Source: Moniliella sp. 'wahieum'
Taxonomy: Eukaryota; Basidiomycota; Moniliellomycetes; Moniliellales; Moniliellaceae
Length of the DNA: 64,000 bases
Direction: 5' to 3'
Assembly (NCBI GenBank): GCA_003971905.1
Contig: RSEE01000077.1
Location: 248,001-312,000 of the forward strand
Numbering within the stretch: the first letter of the stretch is position 1; each line of letters starts with the position of its first letter. A program made the translations under genes and the position numbers. The notes beneath the pieces are model-generated. The model did not search any database. It had not been told where the DNA came from and worked only from the letters and a program-made list of their open reading frames with translations. Positions 49,440 to 61,747 of the stretch are shown here, piece by piece.

Positions 49440-50604
49440 TGATTCTGGCTTTGTCCCTCCTCGTGGAAGAATCACCATCCTCTACGCCGTGCAATCGTCA
49501 CCAATCCGTTCGTAACTCGCCACATCCGTGCTCACTATGCACTATGTTCATCTCGTGATTCTTCCCCGCCATCGGCCATCGCACACTGCACCCCGATCAA
49601 CTACTTTTTTGTTCATCAGTCCCCTGTACACCTTCCTCCTCTATACACGGACGATCCATCGCCTTACCAGTCATCGACCTCTCTGCCACAGTATAATCAT
49701 CGCTCCACGTTCATGTTCCGTCGCTGTCGTACTCTCTCATCCTTTTTCATATCATGCTGACATTTTGTGTATCAATACACGGTTTCTCGAGACATATATC
49801 AGTCGGGACGGGGGTCATTGGCCTGCTATGGTATAGTGAGAAACTAGTTTGTACAAGCGCGGCTTTTTCTGTTGCTGAGCTAGTAGTTGCGTCCCTCAGC
49901 TATGTCCAGCACATATATATCAAGTTCTCTTGTTCTCTAAGAGCGGTCGCGTGCCGCAGTATGATCCTCCCCGCACACCGCACAGCGCCCAACTTCTTTG
50001 GTGCCTCCCTCTCTCCGCCGCGGTTTTCTTCCAGCCAAGTATCCCCTTCCCCATAGGTCATTCATTCTATGTACTCTTCGTGCCTCGTCATTAATTTCGT
50101 CGTCATTTCGACTCCCAATTCCAGCTCTCATGATCTAATCACTCTCAATAGATAAACCCCAGCCTGGTCTTCCCCCCAGTTTGCCTGCTACTTCCTGTGG
50201 TCCCGATTATTTATCTGCTGTGGCTTGGGCAAGCGCTCACGCGATCATATGTGTTCTGCCGTTTTCGACACAGGTTCGAAGTATTCACGAGAGACGATTG
50301 GCGGGCAATGGTAATGGTAGCGAGCATCGAGGGCAACGTCGCGCGTCATAGTCACGTGCCGGCGATCACGTGCTGTCGGCTGATTCCGGGTAGGAGATCG
50401 GACCAGCAGCCGCAGCGCTCGGCCGCTGTGCTCAGCCACGGCGCCCAGCGGCAGGTAGCTTACAAATGGCACGGCAGCAGAGGTCAAGGCGGTAGCACGG
50501 GGGCAGTGTCAGCCGCACGTTTGTTCCGGGCCTACTTGGTCATGGTCTGCTCCACGGCTGCTTCCGCACCACCACACCCTCCCCACCCCGCCCGGCCTGT
50601 GATA
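49440..50604. other. Intergenic region, GH30 3' flank and QCR6 promoter
   Basis: No gene recognised. A pyrimidine-rich stretch follows the GH30 stop. An open frame from 50197 runs into QCR6, but the upstream part has no mitochondrial or conserved pattern, so it is read as leader sequence. Confidence 0.4.
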
Positions 50605-51158
50605 ATGTCCCTCACCAGCTTTGGCGAGCCAGAGACGAGCACCGGCATGTTCGGTGCCGTCACGAGCTTTGTGTCCTCCTTCCTCCCCACTGTTCACGCC
50701 GAAGAGGAGGAGGAGGAGAGCGAGGAGGAAGAGGAGGAGGACGACGAGCCCGTCGACCCCCGCGAGGAGATCTTCGCTGCATGTGAAGAGAAGGACTGCA
50801 GTTCGGCCAAGCACCACTTTGAGGAATGCCAAACCCGCGTTGAGGGTGGCAAGCTTCTCTTCGAGGGCGAGGACTGCATCGAGGAGTTGTATGTGTCGTC
50901 GCCGGATCTTGTGCTCACTCTGGAAGCATCTTTCATGCGGACAACTCTCTCAGGCTCTGATACGCTGACACTTTGTTACACTACTCTTTTTTTACTACTC
51001 TGCTCTTTGTTTGGCCCATTTTTTTTCATCAAGCTGTACGTCCCCCTCGCTCTACGCTCTACATGCATCAATAACTGACCAGGTTTTGCATCCCAGTCCA
51101 CCTTACCCACTGCGCAGCCGAGTGCACCGCGCCCAAGCTGTTTGCCAAGCTGGCTTAA
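50605..51158 (+). CDS. QCR6: Cytochrome bc1 complex subunit 6 (hinge protein)
   Basis: Acidic hinge subunit of ubiquinol-cytochrome c reductase (complex III), on the intermembrane-space side, where it helps cytochrome c interact with cytochrome c1. The ATG at 50605 gives MSLTSFGEPETSTGMFGAVT, then a strongly acidic Glu/Asp block near 50700-50750. The conserved helical hairpin follows: ACEEKDCSSAKHHFEECQTR, VEGGKLLFEGEDCIEEL. An intron runs from a GTATGT donor at 50889 to a CCCAG acceptor ending at 51096. Exon 2 reads HLTHCAAECTAPKLFAKLA with TAA at 51156-51158. The Cys pairs (C-x-H-x-x-EC and EDC / HC-x-x-EC) make the hinge disulfides. The splice phase is off by one base, most easily a one-base error at the TT before the donor. 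The start is chosen because it gives the normal ~125-residue length. Confidence 0.92.
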
Positions 51159-51766
51159 GCACGCAACAAACCCGGTCCCGGTCAAGTTGATGCCCCATTG
51201 TCACTTTACCAGCTCGGGTTGGTGCAAAATACATGCAGATCTACTTCACGTGTCCTGTTATTCCCGATGAAGGCTTTTGCTGGGAAGACGAACACGTTGT
51301 GTCCTTCCCTTCACAAACGCTCCTGGTCCTTTGGTACGGTAAAGAGAGGTGTACACGGCTACGCATCCAAGTGATATGGCCTGAACGCTGTGGGCACCTA
51401 GCGTTAGATTCAAAAGGACGAGGCGTATATAGGACGAGTGACGGGGGGGGACAGAACAGAAGGCCATGGAGCCGAGGGAATGGGAGGGAAAGGAACGAAA
51501 CAAAAATGAGGAACAGTGCAAAGCAGGGGTGGCACTTCAGCACCCCTTCTGTGGCCATGATCCATCTTAGTAAAAGTGCTTAGGTCACAGAGGACAAAAT
51601 CCAGAACCGATCGGGATCCAAGCAAGCGAAAGTTCATGGAGGTGCCGAGAACATCGAGCGAAGGGCAGATGCGGCCATTGGACAGTCTCAGGGAGTAGAA
51701 AAGGGGATAATATGGAGGGTGAACGGGAGCGAGTTAGACAGAAGAAAAAGAGAAGAGAGAAGAATG
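51159..51766. other. Convergent 3' region of QCR6 and the Rab gene
   Basis: Both genes end here. An open frame of about 115 codons on each strand has no domain. No distinct terminator is visible. Confidence 0.35.
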
Positions 51767-52440
51767 TCAACAGTTGCAAGAGTCTTCCGTCTCGGCTCCT
51801 CCCCTTAGGTCCACCCCGCCGCGGTTGGGATTTGCCCGGGCAGCAGGAGAGGAAGCACTGGTGCGCGGAAGCTTCTCGGCAATCAGACGGAACAATTCAG
51901 TCACGTTGTTGCCTGACTTGGCCGACGTTTCAATAAAGAGGAGCCCTTCTTGGGCGCGTATGCCTCAGCCTCCTCTGTCGGCACGGCCCTCGTTTCCGAG
52001 GCCAAGTCAGCTTTATTGCCAGCGAGAGCAATGATAATGTTGGCATCTGCTTGGCGGTGTAGCTCGGAAATCCATTCCTTGGCTTTAGCTAAAGACGTCT
52101 AAGGACGCGGCGGGGGGAGGGGGTTAGCGAAACCAACACAGATAGAGTCACAACGTACTGGCTGAGTCACGTCGTACACCACCACCGCGCAGTTGGCGTT
52201 GCGGTAGTACATGGGCGCCAGTGACTTGTACCGCTCCTGGCCGGCCGTATCCCAGATCTCAAATTTGACAATGGTGTTGTCATCGAGGCGGATGGACTGG
52301 GTGAGGAAAGCGGCCCCAATCGTCGACTCGCGGTAGTCGTCAAACTGGTCCTTGACGAAGCGCATGACGAGCGAACTCTTCCCCACGGCCGACTCGCCGA
52401 GCAGGACCAGCTTGTACTGGAATGTCTGTGGTGCGGACAT
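51767..52440 (-). CDS. Rab5-type small GTPase (Vps21/Ypt5)
   Basis: Early-endosome Rab GTPase controlling vesicle tethering and fusion. Start ATG at 52438-52440 ([17 protein letters not shown]). Nucleotide-binding motifs: [11 protein letters not shown] (P-loop), RESTIGAAF (switch [11 protein letters not shown] as in Rab5), [20 protein letters not shown] (switch II), [15 protein letters not shown]. An intron at 52099-52158 (GTACGT donor, CTTAG acceptor) joins DVTQP to [10 protein letters not shown]. The C-terminus ends [10 protein letters not shown], a CxC geranylgeranylation motif, with stop at 51767-51769. One extra G in the GGG run at 51944-51946 (minus strand) is needed for [16 protein letters not shown]. 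About 205 residues, normal. It is convergent with QCR6, 608 bp apart. Confidence 0.94.
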
Positions 52441-53245
52441 GGGGGCAGGGGGAGGCAGACAGACAGCTGGTGGGGGTGGTGGCGGTGGCTGAGTACTGCG
52501 ACGGCCAAGGAGACCGGCAGCGTGGTGGTCTGCCTGGCTGGCTGGGTCGTCGTGACATGTGACATGCGACAACGGCCGCGACTGCGCGGGTGACGCGGCA
52601 CAGGCGCCATGCGGGCACGGCTACGTCACCATCAGATTAGGTAATAGTCAGTTACCTGCCTAGCTGAGGCGCTGACGTTGGACTTTACATTTTGTGGGAA
52701 AAGTGTCGCGTATCTCTTTTTCCACAATACACCCCACATTTATATCAGCCGTCGTCGTGGTATCGATCCGCGGCCCTGCGCATCCAAGCACCAAGCACTG
52801 GAACAAACTAACGCATTGCTGTGCCAGTGGTAACTTCTCTCTAAAGCATCCGTGCATGGTGTCAATTGTGGAAAAAGACGGGCCTAAAGGTTTGAGTGTT
52901 TATATCACAGGAGAGGAAAAGGGAGTAATGTTGATGATGAAGAAATCTCGAACATATAGAAGCATGGGGAGAGGGTGTAGAGAGAGAAGTATCTGTGCAC
53001 GCCATGGTCATGAAACGCGCCCCAAACCTCTGAATTTCCACAATGGAGACGGTGAGAGATGTGATGAGAGGAACAGGGCGGTCTGATTTTGTACGCGCGC
53101 CATAACCTCAGCAATGCTGTTGCGACTCTGAAGAAAAAGGAGCCATTATATGGTGCCGGGAAAGAGGACGTCGTCCAGAGAAAGGAGATAAACGAGCAGG
53201 GAGCGAGATAAAGTCAGGTTGGGGTAAACAGTATTGATATGGTGA
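52441..53245. other. Intergenic region upstream of the Rab5-type gene
   Basis: Promoter side of the Rab gene and 3' side of the membrane-protein gene, both on the minus strand. A CACCAGC/ACC-rich stretch lies near 52470-52500. Short open frames only. Confidence 0.35.
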
Positions 53246-55223
53246 TCACAGGAAATCGAAAGAGTGGCCATCAGGTGCTGCCCTCCCCATGAGAAGGGCA
53301 TCAAAAGGAGATCTCCTACATGAGAAAATGGTAGTGGAGATGCATGTTTTGAGAGTAAACCCAACGACGTAGGACTTGGTTTCCTCTCCTGTTTCAGCGT
53401 ACTGGCCACCGTCGAGTTCTTGCTTCGCTCCATTTGCTGTGGACCACACAAGTCGAATGTCCTCGAGTAGGATCCACCTGTGTGGAATAATGGCGGAGAC
53501 ACTCTTAAGGAAAGGCCAAGGAGGATGGCCTGTTGTGTGAGGACTCAACTGGGATTATTTCCATGTGAGTCAGAAGATGGGAAAGCAGCCTCGTCAAACG
53601 GGATGGTTTCATAGTTGGAAAGACGAGTCGAGGTATGGGAGACAGACTGCACGCAATCATTGAGAATGGGTGGGGGAAAAGGAATGGAAGGAGGAGAAGG
53701 TGTCGGGGTGGAAATGCTCCTCTCCTCTGAGTGTCGGCCACTGTTGTTCTGTATTCAGCATTCTCATTGTGCACCACATATTACCCAACAGTATGCCTCC
53801 CGCTCGCCAGAGATCCCCCCAAGAAGGCTTGGCGAATAGAAAGGATAGTACGGGGCACGACAGCGAGGAGGAAGAAGGATTGGATGGGGAACTGGGCCAT
53901 CCCCCACCGCCCCATCCATCCTTCGGTGATCAAGGCAATGGTTAACACGGACGCCAAATGCGTCAGGGTGGAAACGATGACAAAACGGATCATGTCCACT
54001 AAGAATTGGCGGCGTGCGGCCGAGATTGGCAGCTCTCCAGGTCGCAAGCCTTGCAGACGGATCACATCCCACGGCCGTACGGTTGCAGTGCCATTCCCTC
54101 GATTCGCCAGCTCGACATCCATGCCGCCAGCCCCATGATGACCACCGTCACATACTGGATAAGGTAAACTGCAATGAGCGTAGGCAGGTGCAGGCGAAAG
54201 TGGTGACATTTGAACCCCATTTTGAGGGCAGGCACCGGAGTGGAAAACCTGAGTACAAACCGCAAAGAAAACAACACCACAGAATTAGTTGCCAACCTAC
54301 ATATACGCGGAGGAAAGGGTTGCAGTACTCACAACTCAGCTGACGCCACAGTCGCTTGTCCGATCCAAATGCCAGCGATGACGAAGATGACGAGAGACAG
54401 GGTAGGCGTAAGCCAAACCACACGGGGACTGAATATGAGAAGGGCGACATGGGCGCGAAGGAGGACAATGATGTCAACAAGGACGCAGGCCATACCATGA
54501 AGCACCACAAGCCCGCGGAAAGTTCCATTGCAGTGCTGGGTGCGATACAACACCACAAACAAAGTGCCACATAAGGGACCACGATGATCCGCAAGAGGAA
54601 AAAGCAGGCACTGAGCAAGAGCGCGCGAGACTGGGGAGAGAAGAGACCCCATTGGCTGGGCCAGGACATGAATTTCTCTGCCTTCTTCAGCCATGTCGCC
54701 TTGGAGGAATGAGAAGACACCCAACGTGATTGTTGCTTATCATTGGAACTTGGCGGGCCGCGTAGTGGAATATTATGAAGGATGCCATGCTGGTCCAACG
54801 AGGAAGAAACTGTGCCATTTGCCCCCGAAGGGATGGTAAGCGATTTCCGTAGGCCGCCGAGGGTTCCTGACGAAAAGCGGAGACGCGGGCGAGGCCGTCT
54901 CCTTTTCGTCCCAGACCGAGGCAGGAGCCTGGGGAGGTTGGAGGGACTGAGCAGACGTAAATGTGGCTCTAGCGGAGGAGAAGTAGGAGCGAAAAATAGG
55001 GAGATGGTACAGTTGAATCTCGGACGGAAAACTGGTGAGTACCTCCCAGAGAAGAATGCCACCGAAAACAGGCCAGCCAGAGCAACACCGCACGATCGTA
55101 TGCCCAATCGTTCATATGCGCAAAGGTATAGTTCCCTTCCATAGTGGACACCCATAGCGGTAGTACGCCGGGGACCGTCGATGGTGTTGCTGAAATTGGA
55201 ATGGAATCAGTGAGGATGGGCAT
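53246..55223 (-). CDS. Multi-pass membrane protein, receptor-like, unknown
   Basis: Polytopic membrane protein of unknown function; about seven helices can be counted, so a basidiomycete 7TM receptor-like protein is one reading. A candidate start at 55221-55223 (MPILTDSIPISATPSTVPG) gives a short outer N-terminus with NYT (N-glycosylation site). Helix 1 is AVLLWLACFGGILLWEVLTS near 55090. A long Ser/Pro/Arg-rich loop follows (54.75-55.0 kb). Further hydrophobic segments are GLVVLHGMACVLVDIIVLL near 54500, WLTPTLSLVIFVIAGIWIGQ near 54400, LIAVYLIQYVTVVIMGLAA near 54150, MIRFVIVSTLTHLASVLTI near 53985 and FFLLAVVPRTILSI near 53855. Introns with GTGAGT donor near 54330 and ACTCAG acceptor near 54245 break the frame, in addition to indel-like changes. 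The tail after 53780 has the segment IPHRWILLEDIRLVWSTANG near 53480, possibly the C-terminus. Confidence 0.5.
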
Positions 55224-56996
55224 AGCGATGCTGGGTCACTATTGTCACCACAAAGAAGAGGATGGAGGGCGGGGAGAGACAAATGACAGAGAAAAGGATG
55301 TGGGGAAGATGAGATGAAGCTGATGAAGAGGGGGGGAAGGAAGAAGGCTGAATGTCAGGAAAAATATGGAGATGACTACTATGAGAGTGGATGGACTGGA
55401 GAATGAAATAGATGAAGAGCTGTGGTTTCTTAGTGGCGGGGGGGTGGGGGAGGATTCTTCGATCGAGAAGGTTAAGCTATAGTGTGGGGAGATTCATCAC
55501 GTTCATCGTACTGAGCTATTACTATGAAGCGTGGAGGATGTATAGAGCAAGTATAGAGCAGAGATAGATAAGGGGTTTGCGCGTGCGCCACACAGAGTGG
55601 ACGATTCATGATGAGGCCATGAGGGCGCGTTAGCTGTAGCATCACTCCCAGCACAACACTTAATGGAGAACCGAATGACTTGCTGAGAGGTGAATGACAG
55701 AGGGAGAACAAAGTATAACACACAGTCAGAGGCTGCGGTTGTATAACTTTTTTCTTCGTGCGAAAGTGCGAAAAGTCCGGTACCATTGCCGTGCCGAGCC
55801 AGCCTCACGTCAGAGTTGGAGATCTACGAACCCTTGCCGCGCCTATACCTGTGAAACACGAAGGGGCTGTGGGAGAGATGTCTATTTTGCGCACGACTGA
55901 GTACTGATGGTCGCACGTTTGTAATGGAGCGAAGCATATATCGAGGAGTGGTATTAATAGCGCTGCAGCTAGTCCGTGGCGACCGATCTGCGCTCAGGCT
56001 CTGAGCTCACCAAAAAGAGTATGGTGTGTGAGAGCCACATGCGAATCATATGAACGTACACAGGAACACAGAGCAAGTCCCAAGCGCAGCCGGACAGTAG
56101 GCTACAGCAAAAAAATCGCGCCCACACCGCACCACCAAGCTCCAAGGGGCCACAGTGTCTATCACCATAGTACTCCAGACAAGATCCCTTTTTACACGGG
56201 TGTTTTGGCGCAGCGAAATGCCTGGAAGACGACATTTTAGCTTGACTCGGGCCGCCTCAGGCTGCGATACTTTGATCAGAACTGAGTGTGCTGAGGTGCT
56301 AAGTGCTCGCTCATTAAGTTCATTCAGCCCATATTGAGATCTGAGACCTGGCCTGCTCCTTTTCCCAGTCCAGATAAAGTTCACACGAAACGCTTGAACC
56401 AGGTTTTCAAGTGCCCCGCCCCCTCTCCCAAGCAAAAAAAAGGTTCTCCTGAACGCCTGATCGCTCGACCCTTCGTACCGCCGTTGCTGCGCCCACCACT
56501 CCCTAGCACTATTAGGCTCGCACAATGCATATTGGATCCACACATCTCCTGCTGTTGTGTTCGCGGTGACGATCCTGTCCACCCCTGGCCTCATGATCTG
56601 CATGATCGATGGTCATACATGCGTCAACAATCTCGCCGCCTGGTTCTAAGTACCTTTCCCCTCTGCAACTGATGAACTCTGGCCCGGTTGCTACGGAATC
56701 TAAGTGTGAGCCTGAGCGACGGGACGTCCCCCAAGTCCCTAGTTCTCTTCGTCAAGGTAGTCAGGTAGTCAAAAGGTGGCCAAAAGATGGTCCAAGCCGT
56801 AGTAACGGTAGTCGCTTTAGTCACTAGTCACTAGTCACTCGTCACGGGGAAATGCAGGGAAGGGGAAGGGGAAGAACGAAGACGGGGGGCAGAAAGAGTA
56901 TAAAAGAGAGGCATTGAAGCTACAAACTGAATGATTACGCTGCCGTCGGACGCAGTGTGCGCGTCCGCCCAGGCCCAGTAGACCGACGCGTCCCAC
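55224..56996. other. Intergenic region
   Basis: No gene supported. Between the start of the membrane-protein gene and the stop of the kinase gene. It includes a purine-rich stretch (about 55255-55470) and CTCAGG/CTGAGC strings near 55990. A minus-strand frame of 185 codons (56046-56603) shows no domain. Confidence 0.4.
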
Positions 56997-59900
56997 TTAG
57001 TCCGGGGGACGGGCTGGGCCCTTGACACCGACCACGGTACCGGCACCGGCAGCGATACTACCCCCGCCCGCGCCCGCACCCGCACCGGCACCTGCTACAG
57101 CAGAAGCAGAAGCCGAGGCTGAGGCGGAAGACGCAATGGTCGTTGTGACCAACGCTTGCCTCCGTCCGGCCACGATCCAAGGATGGCGCATGGCCTGTTC
57201 GGGCTTCATCCGCCGGTCCGGGTCCCAAATCAAGCAGCGCGAAACAAAGTCGATGAACAAATCTTCTTGGGCCTGAGCTGCGGCAGCGCCACCGGTCGTG
57301 CCCGAGGAAGAGGATACGGTACTGCGCCTGCTGGTTTGCCGCGCCCACCGCCCCGTAAGAGTTGGGTGAGCGTCTTGCTGCCTGGCCGACGACGACGGTT
57401 CTTGCTGTTCTTGACGGGGCGTGGGTGGCCCGTGGCGTCAAAGAAGAATTTCCGTCGGGCGGAACGTTCGATGAGGTACTTGTCAGGTACCCCTATCACC
57501 TCCATGATGCACGCCAGCTGTTCCTGTTCGTTCTCTCCTGGAAACAGAGGGTAGCCCGTGTAGAGTTCGGCGGCAATACAGCCCACGCTCCACATGTCGA
57601 TCGCAGTGTGGTACGCTAGGCCGAGAATGACCTCGGGGGAGCGGTAGAAGCGGGATTGAATGTATGTGTACACCCGTTCCGTCTCAAAACACGACGAACC
57701 AAAGTCGATGACCTTGATGGCCGACTTGGCGGGGTGGCAAAGAAGGATGTTTTCCGGCTTGAGGTCGCAGTGGACAACGTGGCTTGCGCAACAGACAGAG
57801 CGACGACAAGACTTGCACCGTCATCCGTCTGACCAGACGTAAACTTAGCCCTACATACCCGTTCGCCTTGATCAGCTCGTAGAGGTTGATGTTGAGCAGT
57901 TCGGTGGCAATGCACAAGTGCTCACGGAAGCAGAAGGATTGGGTCATGGTGATCACATGATGCTTTTCCTCAGCGTCCCATTGGGTTAAGTGCCGCAAAA
58001 TGTCCACCTCGGTGAGCGCCTGGTGTTGGAACCGGCGCTTGTTGCGAATCATCTTGATCGCGACCCACTTGCCCGTCTTGTGGTCCTTGCAGCGCAGCAC
58101 CTGCCCAAACGAGCCTCGGCCCAGCAAATCCATCACCTCGTACCGATACGCCAGATGGTCCCGTGATACCGCCTTGTAATCCCCACGGTCATCGTCGTAG
58201 CCATAGTTGTTCTCGGGCTGGTCGAGCGAGGGGGAAAACTTGGTGGCGTGTTGGCCACAATAGTAAAACGTCTCATACTCTGCCATCTCACGCTCAAACG
58301 CAGTGAGGTGCGGGCCATACATCACCTCTGCTTGACGACGCGACAGCGCACGAGCCGGCGGCACCGACGCTGGCGGTTCCAACATGGCCTCAATTTCTTC
58401 CTGTGACGCACCTGCTTTGCGCTTCTTGGCTTCCGCTCGACGCGCAAACCCAGCCATCTCTTCATCTCCAGCCCGCTCATCGTCCCATGTCTGCGGGTGC
58501 GGAGAGGTGGCGGAACTACGCACCGCGGTACGGCTGCTGTTCCCGCCCCTTGAGGTGCCGCGCACGGCGAGCGAGGGCCCAGACTGTCCTAGCGTCGATA
58601 CTGGTGGTGCACGCTCGTGCGAGACGAGACCGGATGATGTGGAAGGGCCAGGAGGTAGGTTGAGCGTCAAGGTGGCCCTCTTGCCTCCCGCGCCAGGCGC
58701 AGTAAATGTGGTTCCTGTTGCCGGCTTGCTTGCGTCTGCACCCTTCTTTTTGGGTTTGCTCTCTGGCAGCAAGGAGCGCAACAAGTCCATCTCAGAAGAA
58801 GACAAGTCCGATGACTGAAGCGCAGCGCGGGCGCGGCGCAGAGCCTCCTCCACCTCCGGTTCCGTCTGGGCGGCCGTGTAGGCTGAGATGATGTCCAATA
58901 CGGGTGGCGGACTGGCGGCGCGATGGGCCGCTGGCACCGACTCCGACTCCGGCACTGGCTCGTCCAATTCCCTCTGTTCTGCTACACGCGCAAGACGTGG
59001 CAGGTTGACTTCTTTCTCAGGGAGGGAAGAGGAACTCCCTTTTTTCGAAACATTGTGCAACGCATCGGCCGGTACGCCCGCAGCACGGAGGGCAGCAATG
59101 GCGCGTGGAATGCGCGAGGGCGCTGTATCCGTCGGATTGGGATTGGTCTCTGCTGGAGTAGGTTGAGGGTTGTTAAATCTAAATAATCTGGAGGGGGATA
59201 GACGTCCCGGCTTGGGATTGGACAGGGCCGCATCCTTCAACTTGGCCCCTAGACTCGAACCCGAATTGGTATGGCGCAACGTCCGGCGTATCTCGTCCTT
59301 GCCCGTGGGCGACTTGGAGGGAGTGCAAGGTGCCGGCGGCGGATCTAGTGGCGGGACGTTGATGGGCGGAAGCAGGGGAGTAGCCATAGGCTTTCCGGCC
59401 GACATGCCTGGCATAGTCTACAGCAAAGTGTGAGTAAGTAGAGAGAACACCAAAAGCAACCAGAGGCAGACATACCGTTGTCCGTCTTCTTGGTTGGTCT
59501 GCCCGCTTCACCGTCCTGGGGGCGATGTCTGTCTTCTCACCCTTGGATACCTGGGCCTGAGCGGCTTGGGGTGCCTGAGCAGAACGGCGGATACCCGCTT
59601 GCGCCTTCCCCTCCCGTTGGGCTGACTGATCTCCTGAGATCTGCCTCTGGAACGAGGGAAGCATCTCGCCAAAACCCGTCTGTAGACGGCGCCGCGTCGC
59701 GGCCGTCTGAGCGCTGGCAGAGATTTCCCCAGGCAAGGTTGATCGTGTTGCGCGGCCGTTGATGAAGGGCGCCCCCCCCCCTGGGCGCCGGAGGGGGAGG
59801 AGGAGGAGGTTCATCCTGTGCTGCTTCCGGCACCACGTCCGGACTGGGATCCCCGCGAACCTTCTTTTCCTCCTGTGCCTCCTCAGCGCTATATTGGGCG

Positions 59901-61747
59901 CTACTGTAGCAGTTTGGGGAGATGGGGGTGGCGAAGGGGAGGACTGGGAGGAGATTCGCCCGTCGGTTTGGGGAAGGCTGTGATTCCCATGAGCTTCAGG
60001 GATGGAACCCACCAGTCCAGGGAAGCCTGAGGCCGTAGCGCTAAAGCGAGAGGTGGCAGGGATCCTGCGAGCAGGTAACACGCGAGCCGCGCATGTTGGG
60101 TGGAGGGGAAAATGCACGCCCAGTATGGAAACCCTTGGCTTCATGATTGGTTGTATGCCCGGGAAGACGGGATGCGGGAGCTGCGGCGGCGAGGGCGCGT
60201 CGCGGTCGAACAGCCGAATCGGAAGGTGCGGCAAGTTGTTGTGAGATCAAGGACGAGGCGGGCTCTGCTACACCAGTAGATGCCACCCTGCTCACCCCAT
60301 TGGTCACAGGAGCTGAGACGTGGCGCGCAGTCGAGAGACGGGGGCGAACCTTGTCCATCGGGGCGGCAGAGGGTTTATCTCGCGCCATCATTGTTGATAC
60401 TGTACGACGGGCTCGAGGTGTTGAAAGTGTCGAGTTGGCCCCAGTTCCGGGCCCTGTCCCCTGTCCTAGACCAGTCTCGCTCGTGCTTGTCGTGCTAGCA
60501 GCTCGGGCAGAGGCACGAGTCGAAGCGGCGTACCGAGCGACGGGTGCCTTACTCCTTGTTCTGAGCGGACGAGAGGCAGAGCTTTCCTCTTGCACCGCTG
60601 AGCTGGAAGCGAACGAATGACCGGGGTGGCGGATTGGCGGTGCAGACTCGGTTGAGCTGTTTGCATCGTCTACCTGCAATGGATTGGGGGGAGCAACACA
60701 CTTGAGACGAGCTTGGCTTTTCCCTTGCCCTTGTCCTTGTTGGCCGGGTTGATGAGAGGTGGGCAAACGGGGAACGACTCGTCGCCGAGGAAACTCATGT
60801 CAGATGTGAGGGGGTCGGTTTCGAAGGATTCACCTGCGGGCTCTTCCGGAGGGAGGGGTACCCGCTCTTGCTTGGCCATTTCTGCATTGCGTACCTTTAC
60901 ACCGGGTACCTGCATGTCTCTTGCTCTTTAGCTCTTGCTCTTCACATGAGGAGCTGCGTTGCTCCAGCACCTTGAGCCCCTCATCTGAGTTCGAATAGGC
61001 CTCCTCTTCCTCGTCCTCTTCCTCGTCCTCTTCTTCCTCCTTCTTCCTCCTCTTCTTCCTCATCCTGCTCCTCCTCATCCTGCTCCCCATCCTGCTCCTC
61101 CTCACGCTCCTGCTCCTGCTGCTCATCTTCCTCTGCCTCGTCATCGGAGCAGGTATGGGAGGAGTAGAGGTGCTGGTGAGGCGGGAAGGAGACTTGGTGG
61201 GATCGTCCTCGCTGGAGGCATCGGATCCGGCTTCGCTCAGGGCAGGGAAAGCGGGACGGAGTGCGTCGTGGCTTGTGCCGTGGTGGGCATCGCAGAGCAG
61301 GGGGAAGCGGTTGGACAGGTGGCTGGGTGTGTCGCGGGGCACGGGGAGCGTGGCGGCGGCGGAAATGGAGCGGTCAAGGTGGTTGAGGGAGACGGAGAGG
61401 AGCGTGTCGTCGGGTCGCGCCTCCTCCTCCTCCTCCTCCTGCTCTGCACCGGGGTGTGCGCTGGCGTGGTTGTGCATGGGTGAGGAGGAGGAGGAGGAGG
61501 AGGAGGCGAGGCCGAGGGGGAGCGGGAGAGGGCGGGCGGGGGGGGGGCGCTGGAGGAGCGGCGGCCAAGGGCGGGCGGGAGAGGCGGGTCGGCAGGCGGA
61601 GAGGAGGCGGTGGGGACGGCGGCGGGGAGGGCGGAGGAGGAGTGGGGGCGGATGGGGGCGGGCATGCTGGCGCGTGTGCTGCGGCGCATGGGGGGTGGGG
61701 GGGAGGCCTGCGGGCGGCGCAGCAGGCGGGCGGCTGAGGGACGACAC
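56997..61747 (-). CDS. DYRK-family protein kinase (Pom1-like)
   Basis: Dual-specificity tyrosine-regulated kinase. Fungal Pom1-like members act in cell polarity and cell-size control. The kinase domain runs from about 58150 to 57130. The DYRK-homology box [16 protein letters not shown] lies just before it. Then come [20 protein letters not shown] (Gly loop), VAIKMI (Lys), [29 protein letters not shown] (catalytic loop), [20 protein letters not shown] (DFG and YTY autophosphorylation site), [20 protein letters not shown] and [20 protein letters not shown]. The C-terminus [18 protein letters not shown] is followed by a Ser-Ala then Gly-Ala repeat tail ending at 56997-56999. Upstream, 59.4-61.7 kb is a long polar, Ser/Pro-rich region with [12 protein letters not shown]-type blocks near 61.0-61.05 kb and a possible start near 61747. 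Introns or indels break it near 59414, 59780, 60690 and 60900. The N-terminal part could belong to a separate gene; the kinase itself is secure. Confidence 0.8.

Noticed and set aside
50197-50604. Longer QCR6 start upstream in the same frame
   Set aside because: The upstream residues show no conserved pattern and would make the protein far longer than the family; the ATG at 50605 gives normal length.
56046-56603. 185-codon minus-strand open frame
   Set aside because: No recognisable motif, no signal peptide, no neighbouring exon; likely chance.
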